Origin: Tritrichomonas musculus
Lineage: Eukaryota > Parabasalia > Tritrichomonadida > Tritrichomonadidae
Direction of reading: 5' to 3'
NCBI GenBank assembly: GCA_039105265.1
Contig: JAPFFF010000005.1
Coordinates: 434,001 to 498,000, forward strand
DNA length: 64,000 nt
The notes below the pieces were generated by a model. That model was not told the origin of the DNA and did no database searches. It saw only the letters and a program-made list of their open reading frames with translations. The stretch's first letter is position 1. Each line of letters opens with the position of its first letter. A program made the translations under genes and the position numbers. Positions 49,245-58,182 of the stretch are shown here, one piece after another.

Positions 49245-50087
49245 TTTTCAAGAAAAACAAATCAAACTGTTATGCTTGTTCATAAAAAACATTAATATTT
49301 ATGATGTGCTAGATGTTGTAATCATATTTTCCACAGCTTTCATGATTTCATGCAATTCAATCAGATTTCGAAAAATGTTATTTTCAAGAAAAACAAATCA
49401 AACTGTTATGCTTGTTCATAAAAAACATTAATATTTATGATGTGCTAGATGTTGTTATCATATTTTCCACGGCTTTCATGATTTCATGCAATTCAATCAG
49501 ATTTCGAAAAATGTTATTTTCAAGAAAGACAAATCAAACTGTTATGCTTGTTCATAAAAAACATTAATATTTATGATGTGCTAGATGTTGTTATCATATT
49601 TTCCACGGCTTTCATGATTTCATGCAATTCAATCAGATTTCGAAAAATGTTATTTTCAAGAAAGACAAATCAAACTGTTATGCTTGTTCATAAAAAACAT
49701 TAATATTTATGATGTGCTAGATGTTGTTATCATATTTTCCACGGCTTTCATGATTTCATGCAATTCAATCAGATTTCGAAAAATGTTATTTTCAAGAAAG
49801 ACAAATCAAACTGTTATGCTTGTTCATAAAAAACATTAATATTTATGATGTGCTAGATGTTGTTATCATATTTTCCACGGCTTTCATGATTTCATGCAAT
49901 TCAATCAGATTTCGAAAAATGTTATTTTCAAGAAAAACAAATCAAACTGTTATGCTTGTTCATAGAAAACATTAATATTTATGATGTGCTAGATGTTGTA
50001 ATCATATTTTCCACAGCTTTTATGATTTCATGCAATTCAATCGGATTTCGAAAAATGTTATTTTCAAGAAAAACAAATCAAACTGTT
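49245..50087. repeat. 136-bp tandem array, six units plus a part
   Basis: Units start at 49245, 49381, 49517, 49653, 49789 and 49925, with a partial unit at 50061. Spacing is exactly 136 each time. Units are nearly identical; sites such as GTTGTTATC/GTTGTAATC and AAAGAC/AAAAAC vary between them. It lies between the transposase stop and the transposon end. The array is a minisatellite of the element; it is continuous, without unique spacers. Confidence 0.95.
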
Positions 50088-50104
50088 AAAATTAATTAAT
50101 TAAT

Positions 50105-51433
50105 TTATTCATTATCATTTAAAACTGAATAAGGAATTCCAATGTAGTCTCCAGGTTTTGATTTCATTGACTCTTTGTACTCTTTCCTACGGAGAGCATC
50201 TTTTTTCTTATATTCTTTTGTGCTCCTTTTTGTTCTATAATAATTCCGTTCACTTATAGTTTCCTCGATGCATTGCCGATCAACATCATTCACTTGTACT
50301 TTATTTTTATTTCTGATTAGCATGAAACATTCGTCTGGCTTGTTATGTTTTAAATATGAATAATACACACGACTTTCGTATCCATCCTTGCTCCAAGCTG
50401 TATTTTTATCAGCAATTTTGGACGTTTCAGAATGGATCGATTCATTTATATTAGTGTGAAGATTCGGATCAATTTTTTCGAATGCGACAGAAGAAGCTAA
50501 AACGAAATGGTGAAAGTCATTTTGAAGCTCTGGATATTTGAGCCCATTTTTCCAGATGAAACTTTTTTTTTCTAGATGGTTGCATCTTGAATGATTGTTT
50601 AATACATGCATTTCAACATTTTGCCAGCTTTCTTTTTTATTGTTATTATCCATTTCTTTATCGTATAACAGACAATTAAACCAATCTTGGGTGTGCTTTT
50701 TCAATCCATGGAACATTTTTTTATATTGAATTGCTGTTAAATACCTTACTGCAGAAACTGCATAATCATTGACTTTATAGATCGTCCTGAAAGCACCATC
50801 CACAAGTTTGTTCCAAAATCTCAAGAAGATCTTCTTGCCGTGGTTAGGATCAATTTTTTCATCAACTCCATGGACAGACTTTTCAACCAAATTACCTATT
50901 TTATTGTCTTGATCATGGACAAATTGTTTGATTTTTGTTCTATCTATTTGTTCTAAATTTCGTTTTACAACTTCTGTTTCCATCATATTCGAAGCTCCCA
51001 AAAAGTCACCATCCTTCCTCGCCTTCGTGACAACACTGCCAGCTACATTTTTTTTTGTTTTACAATCAACAAATACGCCATGACATTGGGAAGAGTTCCG
51101 TCGGTGCGCATAAGCGCCGTCACATGAAATTGATGAATTACTTGTCATTTTATTTGCTTCTTCTCTCATTGATTCTTTGGCTAATTCAATTATAGAATTA
51201 CCAACTTTTTTCTGATAACGATAATATGTAGTCTTGGGAGGTGAAGCCATTCCTTGAGCTGCAAGTATTCTCTTTGACTTTGTATAGGTTGATCCATTCT
51301 CATAGTTTGATATGGCCATCATTGTAGGATCAGCACAGGGAATTTGAACATCATCATTTTGTTTGTACCATCGTCCTTGCGCTGCTTTTCGAGCATGAAT
51401 CTTTCTTTGGCAACATTTAGTCATTCCTTTCAT
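50105..51433 (-). CDS. Kolobok-like transposase
   Basis: 442 residues. The core matches the Kolobok pattern: SISCDGAYAHRRNSSQCHGV with the first Asp (family form is DGxWxxRGxxSxxG), an SNMMETEVVKRNL stretch with Glu in the expected place, FVHDQDNKIGNLVEKSVH for the second Asp, then a His/Cys-rich part (HVLNNHSRCNHLEKKS) and TNINESIHSETSKIADK. The start is Lys/Arg-rich with a Cys pair (KGMTKCCQRKIHARKA), maybe a zinc/DNA-binding segment. The tail is basic (TKEYKKKDALRRKEYKES). The frame is open over the full length and it lies within matched TTAA-flanked ends, so it may be active. Confidence 0.75.
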   Translation of the reverse strand: MKGMTKCCQRKIHARKAAQGRWYKQNDDVQIPCADPTMMAISNYENGSTYTKSKRILAAQGMASPPKTTYYRYQKKVGNSIIELAKESMREEANKMTSNSSISCDGAYAHRRNSSQCHGVFVDCKTKKNVAGSVVTKARKDGDFLGASNMMETEVVKRNLEQIDRTKIKQFVHDQDNKIGNLVEKSVHGVDEKIDPNHGKKIFLRFWNKLVDGAFRTIYKVNDYAVSAVRYLTAIQYKKMFHGLKKHTQDWFNCLLYDKEMDNNNKKESWQNVEMHVLNNHSRCNHLEKKSFIWKNGLKYPELQNDFHHFVLASSVAFEKIDPNLHTNINESIHSETSKIADKNTAWSKDGYESRVYYSYLKHNKPDECFMLIRNKNKVQVNDVDRQCIEETISERNYYRTKRSTKEYKKKDALRRKEYKESMKSKPGDYIGIPYSVLNDNE

Positions 51434-52402
51434 TTATTAAAGTGAAGTGATGAATAATTTTAAATTATCAATATATAAATAAATACCAAATTTTTATTTC
51501 AATTGTTTATATTTTTTGATCCAAATAAGCATTCAATTTGAAACAAATAAGCATTCAAATAAATGGAACCTTTAAACTCAAATTTAAAATGAAATTTGAA
51601 ATAAATTTTTACTAATAAAAATCATATTTATATTATCAAAAAATAAAAAAATATATTTTATTTTTAAAATCTTGTGATAATACTCCGTAATTTATTTTAA
51701 AATTAAACAAATTAAAAGATATTAATGATTTTAATATTATATAAATTGAATTATTCAAATATTTTTTTATAAAAAACTAAGATAATTCCATGAATAATTG
51801 AAATTATTACAAACGAATGCTCAATATTATGCAACATTGCTTTACATTATTATTGAATATATTTATAATTAAATACTGTTGTTTGGCTTTGACTTAGGAT
51901 CGACTGAAATTATATTATATTTCCAGATCTGTTTAAACGATCCTATTTCTACTTAAATCAATAACTTATCGAAATTCATTTATTAATTAAATAAAAATGA
52001 TTATAAATTATCTAAATGAGCATGCATTTTATATAATTTTAGTTATTCGGCGAAAAAAAGGACTTAATTACAAATCTTAAAATATATTTATTCAAATAAT
52101 GATTTTTTACGTTGTATTTAGAAAATTTATTTTTATAAAGTTGAAAATTATATATATTGATATAAATAAAAAAATATTATTTTAACAAATTTGAAATTGG
52201 ACTATTATTTATTGAGATATCACTATTTTAAATATACTTCGTTTTTGAAAAAAATTGAGTAATTTTAAATTTTAAACCGCACCCTTAAACACAGATCATT
52301 CTTATTTATTTCATCATTTATATTCTAAAAATAAATATCAACACATATGAAACCATTCAGATTCTAAATTTAAAATTAATAATACTCAAATTCTAAACAT
52401 CC

Positions 52403-52766
52403 TTAAGGTCTTCCGTCCCAAAAAAGTTGTAAACTTGTCAATATTGAATAAACTCATAGAATAGATCTATCAATACATCCAAATTATGAAAAAGTTTAGG
52501 TCAAAAATGATGATATTTGTCCTAAACGATCAAAAAACAATTATTTTATTAGACCGATAAAATTTTACAAAAAATAATTTTGAATTTAAATGTAAAAATA
52601 ATGCATAAAAATATTTTTTTTCAATATATCATCATTCTATAAATAATAGACATTTTATTTTCTCCAAAATATAATTTATTCTTCAACTTTTTTGATTCCA
52701 AAAAAGATTAAAATATTTGAGAAATCTCATTGAATTCTGATCATTGAATTGGACTTGCGCCCTTAA
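52403..52766. mobile_element. TTAA-flanked MITE, 356 bp
   Basis: TTAA at 52403-52406 and 52763-52766 bracket 356 bases without an ORF. The ends (GGTCTTCCGTCCCAA and, reversed, GGGCGCAAGTCCAAT) are only loosely inverted. The left subterminal block (GTAAACTTGTCAATATTGA, then ATAAACTCATAGAA) matches the block near the right end of the MITE at 15840-16177, so the two are related. It lies just right of the Kolobok transposon and 170 bases from the stop of the NT-C2 gene. Confidence 0.6.
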
Positions 52767-52933
52767 CTGAATAGCATAAATATACCAATCAAGTACTTCC
52801 AATTTTTCTTTTTTCTTTCTTTAACAAAATTCAAAAATAAAAAAAAAAACGTTATTATTATTATAATTAATAAAACAATCAAGATTTATAAAATAATAAT
52901 CTTACATGTAAAAAAAAAAAAAAAAAGAGAGAA

Positions 52934-55900
52934 TCACTTCTTCACGTACTTCGCGAGCCACTTATAATTCTTACGCATATTTTCGTTAACCGTGGTTTTA
53001 TTCCAACGATCCAAGTCCAACCCGTCCTTGATGTCTTCCTTGTAGTTCTTTATAGTCACCATTGCAGGCACCTCTGGGACCTTTTCTGTTTCAATTTCTC
53101 TGAAGGCCTCCTCCTTCGTGCAGCTGAAGAAGTGAGACACGAACCCGTCCACCTTAATTGGCTGTGGCAGCATGATATCAGGGTGGTAATTCTTCATTAT
53201 GTAGAGGACAACCTTTGGGTCGATGTGAGGAGCGATATCGTTCTTCAAGGAAGGATCTTCAGCTATGCCGTTTGCCATGATGAGTACGAAGACAACTTCA
53301 CGAAGAGTGTTCAAATCGATTCTTTCATCACCGAGCAAAGCAGACATGAATGAGTTCCAAACAATTGCGTTGGTGAACATGAAACGCATTGGATTTGAGA
53401 TCAGCTTCATTATCATTCTGTGCTCTAGTTTTGAGAGGAGCAATGCCATTAGCATCTTGTTGATTCCTTTGGTAAATGACAGCTGGTTTTCCATTGTTCT
53501 AAAGACATGCTTAAAGTCGTTCAAAAGAGGATCCATTTCAAATTTTGCAGTAATGAATCTGTTGATCATTACTTCGAATTTTTGAAGAATCGGGTTCAAG
53601 AAGTTGTCAACTGATTTCTCAATGAAGGCTCCCATCTTCATCTTGAAGTATTGTGAGTTATCAATGAGAATATTCTTGCCTTTGAGTTGATCATATTCAA
53701 TGCCTTTTTGGCTCTCTGAGAGAAGGACAAGAATCAGACAGGTTAGCATGTTTTGCTGAACTGTACAACGCTCGCAAAGAGGAGCATCATCGAAACATTC
53801 GATGAAATAGTCAAGAACTTCGAGTCTTTTGTTTTCAACACTCGAATTCTTCTTCTCTGGAGTGTCTGTGTAGTCAAAGAGACAACGGGTTTCGAGAAGA
53901 GTCGCGTAGAATGGAAATACGCATGGTGGGAAGGGAAGACCATCACTATCTGTAAGATATCGATCGACATTCGAAACGCTCCACGACTTGCTGGTGACGG
54001 CTTCAATCATCTGCTGTGGAGTGGCGTCGTCTGGGACGGCTACTGCTTGTGAAACCGAGGCGTTGGAAGATGCGATGGAGGCTGATGTGGAAGTGGACGC
54101 GGAATTGGTGTTTAGATTGAGATTGGAATCTTTTTCGTCCTTTTCTTCTTCTTCCTCTTCTTCTTTCTTCTCTCTTTCTTCTTCTTGGAGCTCTTTTTCT
54201 TCTTCTTCTTCTTTCTTCTCTCTTTCTTCTTCTTGGAGCTCTTTTTCTTCTTCTTCTTCTTTTTGTTCTTCTTGGAGCTTCTGAGATCTTTCTTTGGCTT
54301 CTTTGGCTTGCTTCTCTTTCTCAATTCGCTCTTTTTCTTCTTTCTCTTTCTTTTCTTGCTCGAGTTTCTCTTCTTCTTCTTCTCTTCTATGCCTTTCTTC
54401 TTTCTCTCGTTTGGCTTGCTCTTCTTTCTCTTTCTTTTCTTTCTCTTCTCTTTCTTTTTCTAATCTTTCTTTCTCTTCTCTTTCTTTCTCTTCTTTCTCT
54501 TTCTCTTCTTTTTCTTTTTGCTTTTTCTCTTCTTTTTCTTTTTGCTCTTTCTCTTCTTGTTCCGCTTTCTCTTTCTCTTCTTGTTCTTCTTGCATTTGCA
54601 CTTCTCTTTCTTTCGCATTATTATCTTCTTCTTTGTTGTCATCAGCAACTGATACAGCTGCAGCTACTGCAACATCGGATACTTCTTGTGATGCTTTATC
54701 CTCATCACTAGCTTTTGACTTCTTTGGTGATTTAGATTTGCGAGACTTTTTCTTCTTCTTCTTTTCATCAGATGTTTTGCTTTCGGCTTTTTCTTCATCA
54801 GATTTGGATTCGGTTTTCTCACTTTCATCTTTATTGGCATTTGTATCATCATTATCGGCTTTTTCTTTTTCTGCATCTTTTTCTTTCTCTTCTGCCTTAT
54901 CTTTACTCTTTTTCTTTTTTTCTTTGCTTTTCCCTTCTGCCTTATCTTTACTTTTCTCTTCTGTTTTCTCTTTCTCTTCTGTCTTATCTTTGTCTATCTC
55001 ATCGGCCTTATCTTTGTCTTTCTCATCTGTCTTGTCTTTATCTTTCTCTTCTGTCTTATCTTTGCTCTTTTTCTTATCCTTCTTCTTTTTCTTCTTCTTC
55101 TCACTTTTCTTATCTTTATCTGCATCGGCTTCATTTTCACTTTTAGTTTCTTTGGCTTCTTCTTTTTCTTTACTGGCATTTTGGTCTTTTACAGCATCAG
55201 TTACAATTTCTTCTTTATTACCTTCTTTTTCATTGGAATTAGCATTTGGCGTTGCAAGTTTTTCACCACTGCTATAATATTTATCTTCAACATCTTGCTT
55301 TTCACCATCGTTGTCATTATCGTTTTTCTTTTCCTCAGCGTTTTCCTTATCTTTATTTTTTTTAGATTTCTTTTTAGACTTATCTTTCTTTTTTCCGGAA
55401 TGAGAATGCTTACTGTGATGAGAAGTTTCTTCTTTTGCATTAAATTCGTTTTCTGTAACATCCCAATCGTCAATAGCTGTTTTCATTTTATCAACTGTAC
55501 CACCAGCATAAGAAATATCATTTTGATCGACATCTCCAATTTCAATTTTACCAACTTGCTCGATGTTAAATGTTGAACTCAAAACTGGTGCAATAGATCT
55601 ACCTGTTTCCATTTCAATATCTTCTTTAATTGGTTGTGGCTGTTGATCACCATTGGATGCTTGCATTTCTAATTGACGCGCATAATATTTGCCTAAATCT
55701 AATGTTAACTTTCCGTATACCTTTGGAAGTGATTTTTCGACGAATCTTTTCAAAGTTATTTTGAGTTGTTTAGCGCGTATACTTTGATCATCTTTATGAA
55801 CAAACATTGTACAAGGAATTTCAAAATTTGATTCGTAGTTAACTTTGAAATCGTCATCACAAGGAATACGATCCGTTTGCCCTTTATGGCTACCTCGTGC

Positions 55901-55999
55901 CCATTCTAACTCGAAATTACCTTTTTGTTTTTGTTTGAGATCGACGTTATGAATTGTCCAATGCAATGTGCATGGGATTTTGGTATATTTGTTATTCAT
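52934..55999 (-). CDS. NT-C2 protein with KEKE coiled-coil middle and DIL-like end
   Basis: 1021 residues. Residues ~1-125 fit an N-terminal C2 (NT-C2/EEIG) domain: ELEWARGSHKGQTDRIPCDD, NFEIPCTMFVHKDDQ and KLTLDLGKYYA. Residues ~205-640 are Lys/Glu repeats, first KDKTDEKDK-type units, then long heptads of REEKEKK type with a ~19-residue tandem unit (EEEEKELQEEEREKK). The last ~340 residues are globular helical (NMLTCLILVLLSESQKG, NQLSFTKGINKMLMALLLS, KNDIAPHIDPKVVLYIMKNY) and resemble dilute/DIL-type cargo domains. NT-C2 plus DIL is known in plant and protist membrane-traffic proteins. A tether between membrane and cytoskeleton is likely. Confidence 0.8.
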   Translation of the reverse strand: MNNKYTKIPCTLHWTIHNVDLKQKQKGNFELEWARGSHKGQTDRIPCDDDFKVNYESNFEIPCTMFVHKDDQSIRAKQLKITLKRFVEKSLPKVYGKLTLDLGKYYARQLEMQASNGDQQPQPIKEDIEMETGRSIAPVLSSTFNIEQVGKIEIGDVDQNDISYAGGTVDKMKTAIDDWDVTENEFNAKEETSHHSKHSHSGKKKDKSKKKSKKNKDKENAEEKKNDNDNDGEKQDVEDKYYSSGEKLATPNANSNEKEGNKEEIVTDAVKDQNASKEKEEAKETKSENEADADKDKKSEKKKKKKKDKKKSKDKTEEKDKDKTDEKDKDKADEIDKDKTEEKEKTEEKSKDKAEGKSKEKKKKSKDKAEEKEKDAEKEKADNDDTNANKDESEKTESKSDEEKAESKTSDEKKKKKKSRKSKSPKKSKASDEDKASQEVSDVAVAAAVSVADDNKEEDNNAKEREVQMQEEQEEKEKAEQEEKEQKEKEEKKQKEKEEKEKEEKEREEKERLEKEREEKEKKEKEEQAKREKEERHRREEEEEKLEQEKKEKEEKERIEKEKQAKEAKERSQKLQEEQKEEEEEKELQEEEREKKEEEEEKELQEEEREKKEEEEEEEKDEKDSNLNLNTNSASTSTSASIASSNASVSQAVAVPDDATPQQMIEAVTSKSWSVSNVDRYLTDSDGLPFPPCVFPFYATLLETRCLFDYTDTPEKKNSSVENKRLEVLDYFIECFDDAPLCERCTVQQNMLTCLILVLLSESQKGIEYDQLKGKNILIDNSQYFKMKMGAFIEKSVDNFLNPILQKFEVMINRFITAKFEMDPLLNDFKHVFRTMENQLSFTKGINKMLMALLLSKLEHRMIMKLISNPMRFMFTNAIVWNSFMSALLGDERIDLNTLREVVFVLIMANGIAEDPSLKNDIAPHIDPKVVLYIMKNYHPDIMLPQPIKVDGFVSHFFSCTKEEAFREIETEKVPEVPAMVTIKNYKEDIKDGLDLDRWNKTTVNENMRKNYKWLAKYVKK

Positions 56000-56583
56000 T
56001 TTTAATGAAATAATTGAAATAAAAATATATAAGTGGATGAAAAATTAAATTGAATGATTCCATTGAAAAATTGATGTGGGATAATAACATTATTTGTATC
56101 AAACAATGTTTTTGTAAACAACCAAATCAAACCATTTTTTTTGATGTTTGAGTTAAATTTTTTGTGGATAAAAAAATTTATTATTTCATACAAAATAAAA
56201 AAAAAAAAATTTGGCAAATACCAACAATCTATGGTTATTTTTATTTCGAAACTTCAGACTATTATCAACACGCTTTAACACAAAATATAGTTTATTAAAT
56301 AAAAGGAAAAAATCAAAAGATAGAATTTATAAAATATTTTTGGATTCAATAAAGGCTGTACATTCTTTTTTTTAATGAAACAAAATGTGCAAAGACAATT
56401 TTCACGAGATAAATCATAAAAATCATTTAATTTTTTAAAAAAGAGAATATATAAAATAAAACTAAATCGAAAATGTATTTATAAAAACATAACAAATTTT
56501 AAAGAAAAATTAATATTAAAATTAATTATATTGCCTAGATGTTTGAAATTAATGACAATACAAAACCTTATTAAATAAACAAA
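56000..56583. other. Intergenic AT-rich stretch, nothing recognised
   Basis: About 580 bases between two - strand genes. AT-rich; TTTCATTAAAAATG just before the NT-C2 gene start (- strand) contains an initiator-like TCATT. Nothing else noticed. Confidence 0.45.
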
Positions 56584-57756
56584 TCAGTAAACTACTCCTT
56601 CTAGTCCATCTAAAAGAATCGATTGAGGTTTCTCTGATGAATAAAAACTGTAATTTTCATTACAAACTATTCCCTTGATATGCTTAATTTTGGCATCAGG
56701 TTCAAGAACCGGAGGAACAAAAGCTTTTAACCCTTCAATAACATTTTTTTCAGTTGATGCATTAGCAAGATATGGATGTTCCATAATTTCTTGCATGGTA
56801 ATTCTTTTTTTAGGATCAACAGTCAACATTTTGGTTATCAAATCCCATAAAGTAGGATCACATGGGCCTGGTGGATCAAGTTCATCAGTCATTACAATTG
56901 AACGAACAATTTCAAAAACATTTCCACCATAAAAAGGCAGATCATGAAAAACTAATTCGTATAAAGTTACTCCTAACGACCAAACATCTTCTTCACCTGG
57001 TGTAACATTTGAGTTCTCTGAGGAAATATCTTCTTCAAAATTTGATAAGTTCTCTGAGGAAAGATCAAATATTTCTGAATCATCAATTACTTCAGGCGCC
57101 TGGTAAGCCGGGGTTCCCACAACCATTGCTGCATATGCAAAACTATGTCCAATTCCAAAATCACTGATAAGAACACGGCCATTCGATTTTATCAAGATAT
57201 TCGATGGCTTTATGTCTTGATGAACAATACAATTCTGGTGAAGGAATGAGATTCCACTTATCACTTGAGCAAATATATTTTGAATTTGTTCCGGTGTAAA
57301 TTTGAATCCTGACTCAAGAACACTTGATAGATTACCACAATCGGCAAACTCTATAACAATGTAAACAAGCGAATCTTCGACAACATGAATAACTTCTCGA
57401 AGAGAAATGATATTTGGATGCTTAATCTTTCTCATAATTTCAATTTCAGTTTCAAGTTGCTGTATGCCTGATGATGTTTTTGATAACTCCATAAGGAAGA
57501 CACGCTTTAATGCATAGTACTTTAATGTTGACTGATCTTGCCCTAGGTAAACTTTTGAAAAAGAACCTTCTCCCAACTCTGTTAATAATAAATATTGATT
57601 GACTTGCTTATGCTTTTTGACCTTTTTATGTCTCGTCTCTTTGGATTCTCCAATTTTAGTGCTCCATGAAAAAGAAGAAGACATTTTCTTAAAGCTTGGC
57701 GGATCTTCACTCATTTTTATACTGATAGAACTTAAATTCAATTGCATTTTGTTCAC
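56584..57756 (-). CDS. Ser/Thr protein kinase, LKB1/CaMKK-like
   Basis: 390 residues; Met codons at residues 4, 15 and 25 are also possible starts. The kinase domain (~53-325) is complete: GEGSFSKV glycine loop, YALKRV lysine, ETEIEIMRKIKHPNII helix C, VHQDIKPSNIL catalytic loop (HQD rather than HRD), ISDFGIGHSF, GTPAYQAPEVI, DVWSLGVTLYELVF. The GTPAYQAPE and EFADCGNLS signatures and the helix-C region fit the LKB1/CaMKK/ELM group, upstream kinases of AMPK-type enzymes. An acidic ~30-residue insert (EIFDLSSENLSNFEEDISSE) lies between APE and DVWSLG. Active by motif; exact subfamily uncertain. Confidence 0.88.
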   Translation of the reverse strand: MNKMQLNLSSISIKMSEDPPSFKKMSSSFSWSTKIGESKETRHKKVKKHKQVNQYLLLTELGEGSFSKVYLGQDQSTLKYYALKRVFLMELSKTSSGIQQLETEIEIMRKIKHPNIISLREVIHVVEDSLVYIVIEFADCGNLSSVLESGFKFTPEQIQNIFAQVISGISFLHQNCIVHQDIKPSNILIKSNGRVLISDFGIGHSFAYAAMVVGTPAYQAPEVIDDSEIFDLSSENLSNFEEDISSENSNVTPGEEDVWSLGVTLYELVFHDLPFYGGNVFEIVRSIVMTDELDPPGPCDPTLWDLITKMLTVDPKKRITMQEIMEHPYLANASTEKNVIEGLKAFVPPVLEPDAKIKHIKGIVCNENYSFYSSEKPQSILLDGLEGVVY

Positions 57757-58182
57757 TTGTTAAAAAATTGCAATTCAATTAAAAAATAATTATCCTAATA
57801 AATTCAGATTAACAAATAATAATTATTGATAATTTATAATTTTTATGTATAAATATTTTTTAGAAAATAAAAAATATATAGAAAAATTATTCACATATCA
57901 AGAAATTAAGACGAAATCCAAAAACATTAAGAAGCTATTAAGTGAAAAAGTTTCATTGTTTTCAAATATATTATTTGAATTTATTTTGAATAAAAATCGT
58001 ATTAACAATATTATATAAATCGTTTTTAAACACAAAAAATCTAAAAAAGCACAAAAACATATTCTGAAGAATATAAAATTTATTTTTCATTATTTTACAA
58101 GTGTAAACAATTGAATTAATAATAAACGAAAAATTTTTATATTAGATTTTCCTTGCTAATTAAAAAAAAATAACTAAAATAA
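57757..58182. other. Intergenic region between divergent genes
   Basis: About 425 AT-rich bases between the divergently read kinase and SPEF2-like genes; it must hold both promoters. No clear initiator motif was seen next to either ATG. Confidence 0.4.

Larger units (their letters stand above)
49021..52288 (-). mobile_element. Kolobok-type DNA transposon, apparently complete
   Basis: TTAA at 49021-49024 and 52285-52288 flank a 3,260-bp body with perfect inverted ends GGGTGCGGTTT / AAACCGCACCC. It carries one transposase gene on the - strand (50105-51433), a 136-bp tandem array on its 3' side (49245-50087), and ~850 bases of AT-rich DNA on the 5' side (51434-52284) in which nothing else is seen. 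TTAA targets and the transposase motifs point to the Kolobok superfamily; piggyBac also uses TTAA but has CCC ends and a different transposase. Confidence 0.8.

Noticed and set aside
49245-50087. CRISPR array
   Set aside because: The 136-bp units follow each other with no unique spacers, lie inside a eukaryotic transposon, and no cas genes are present. It is a minisatellite.
53988-55277. Long + strand frames (up to 327 codons) opposite the NT-C2 gene
   Set aside because: They are Ser/Phe-rich antisense readings of the Lys/Glu repeat (TTC/TCT codons) and have no domain; the - strand frame of 1021 codons explains the region.
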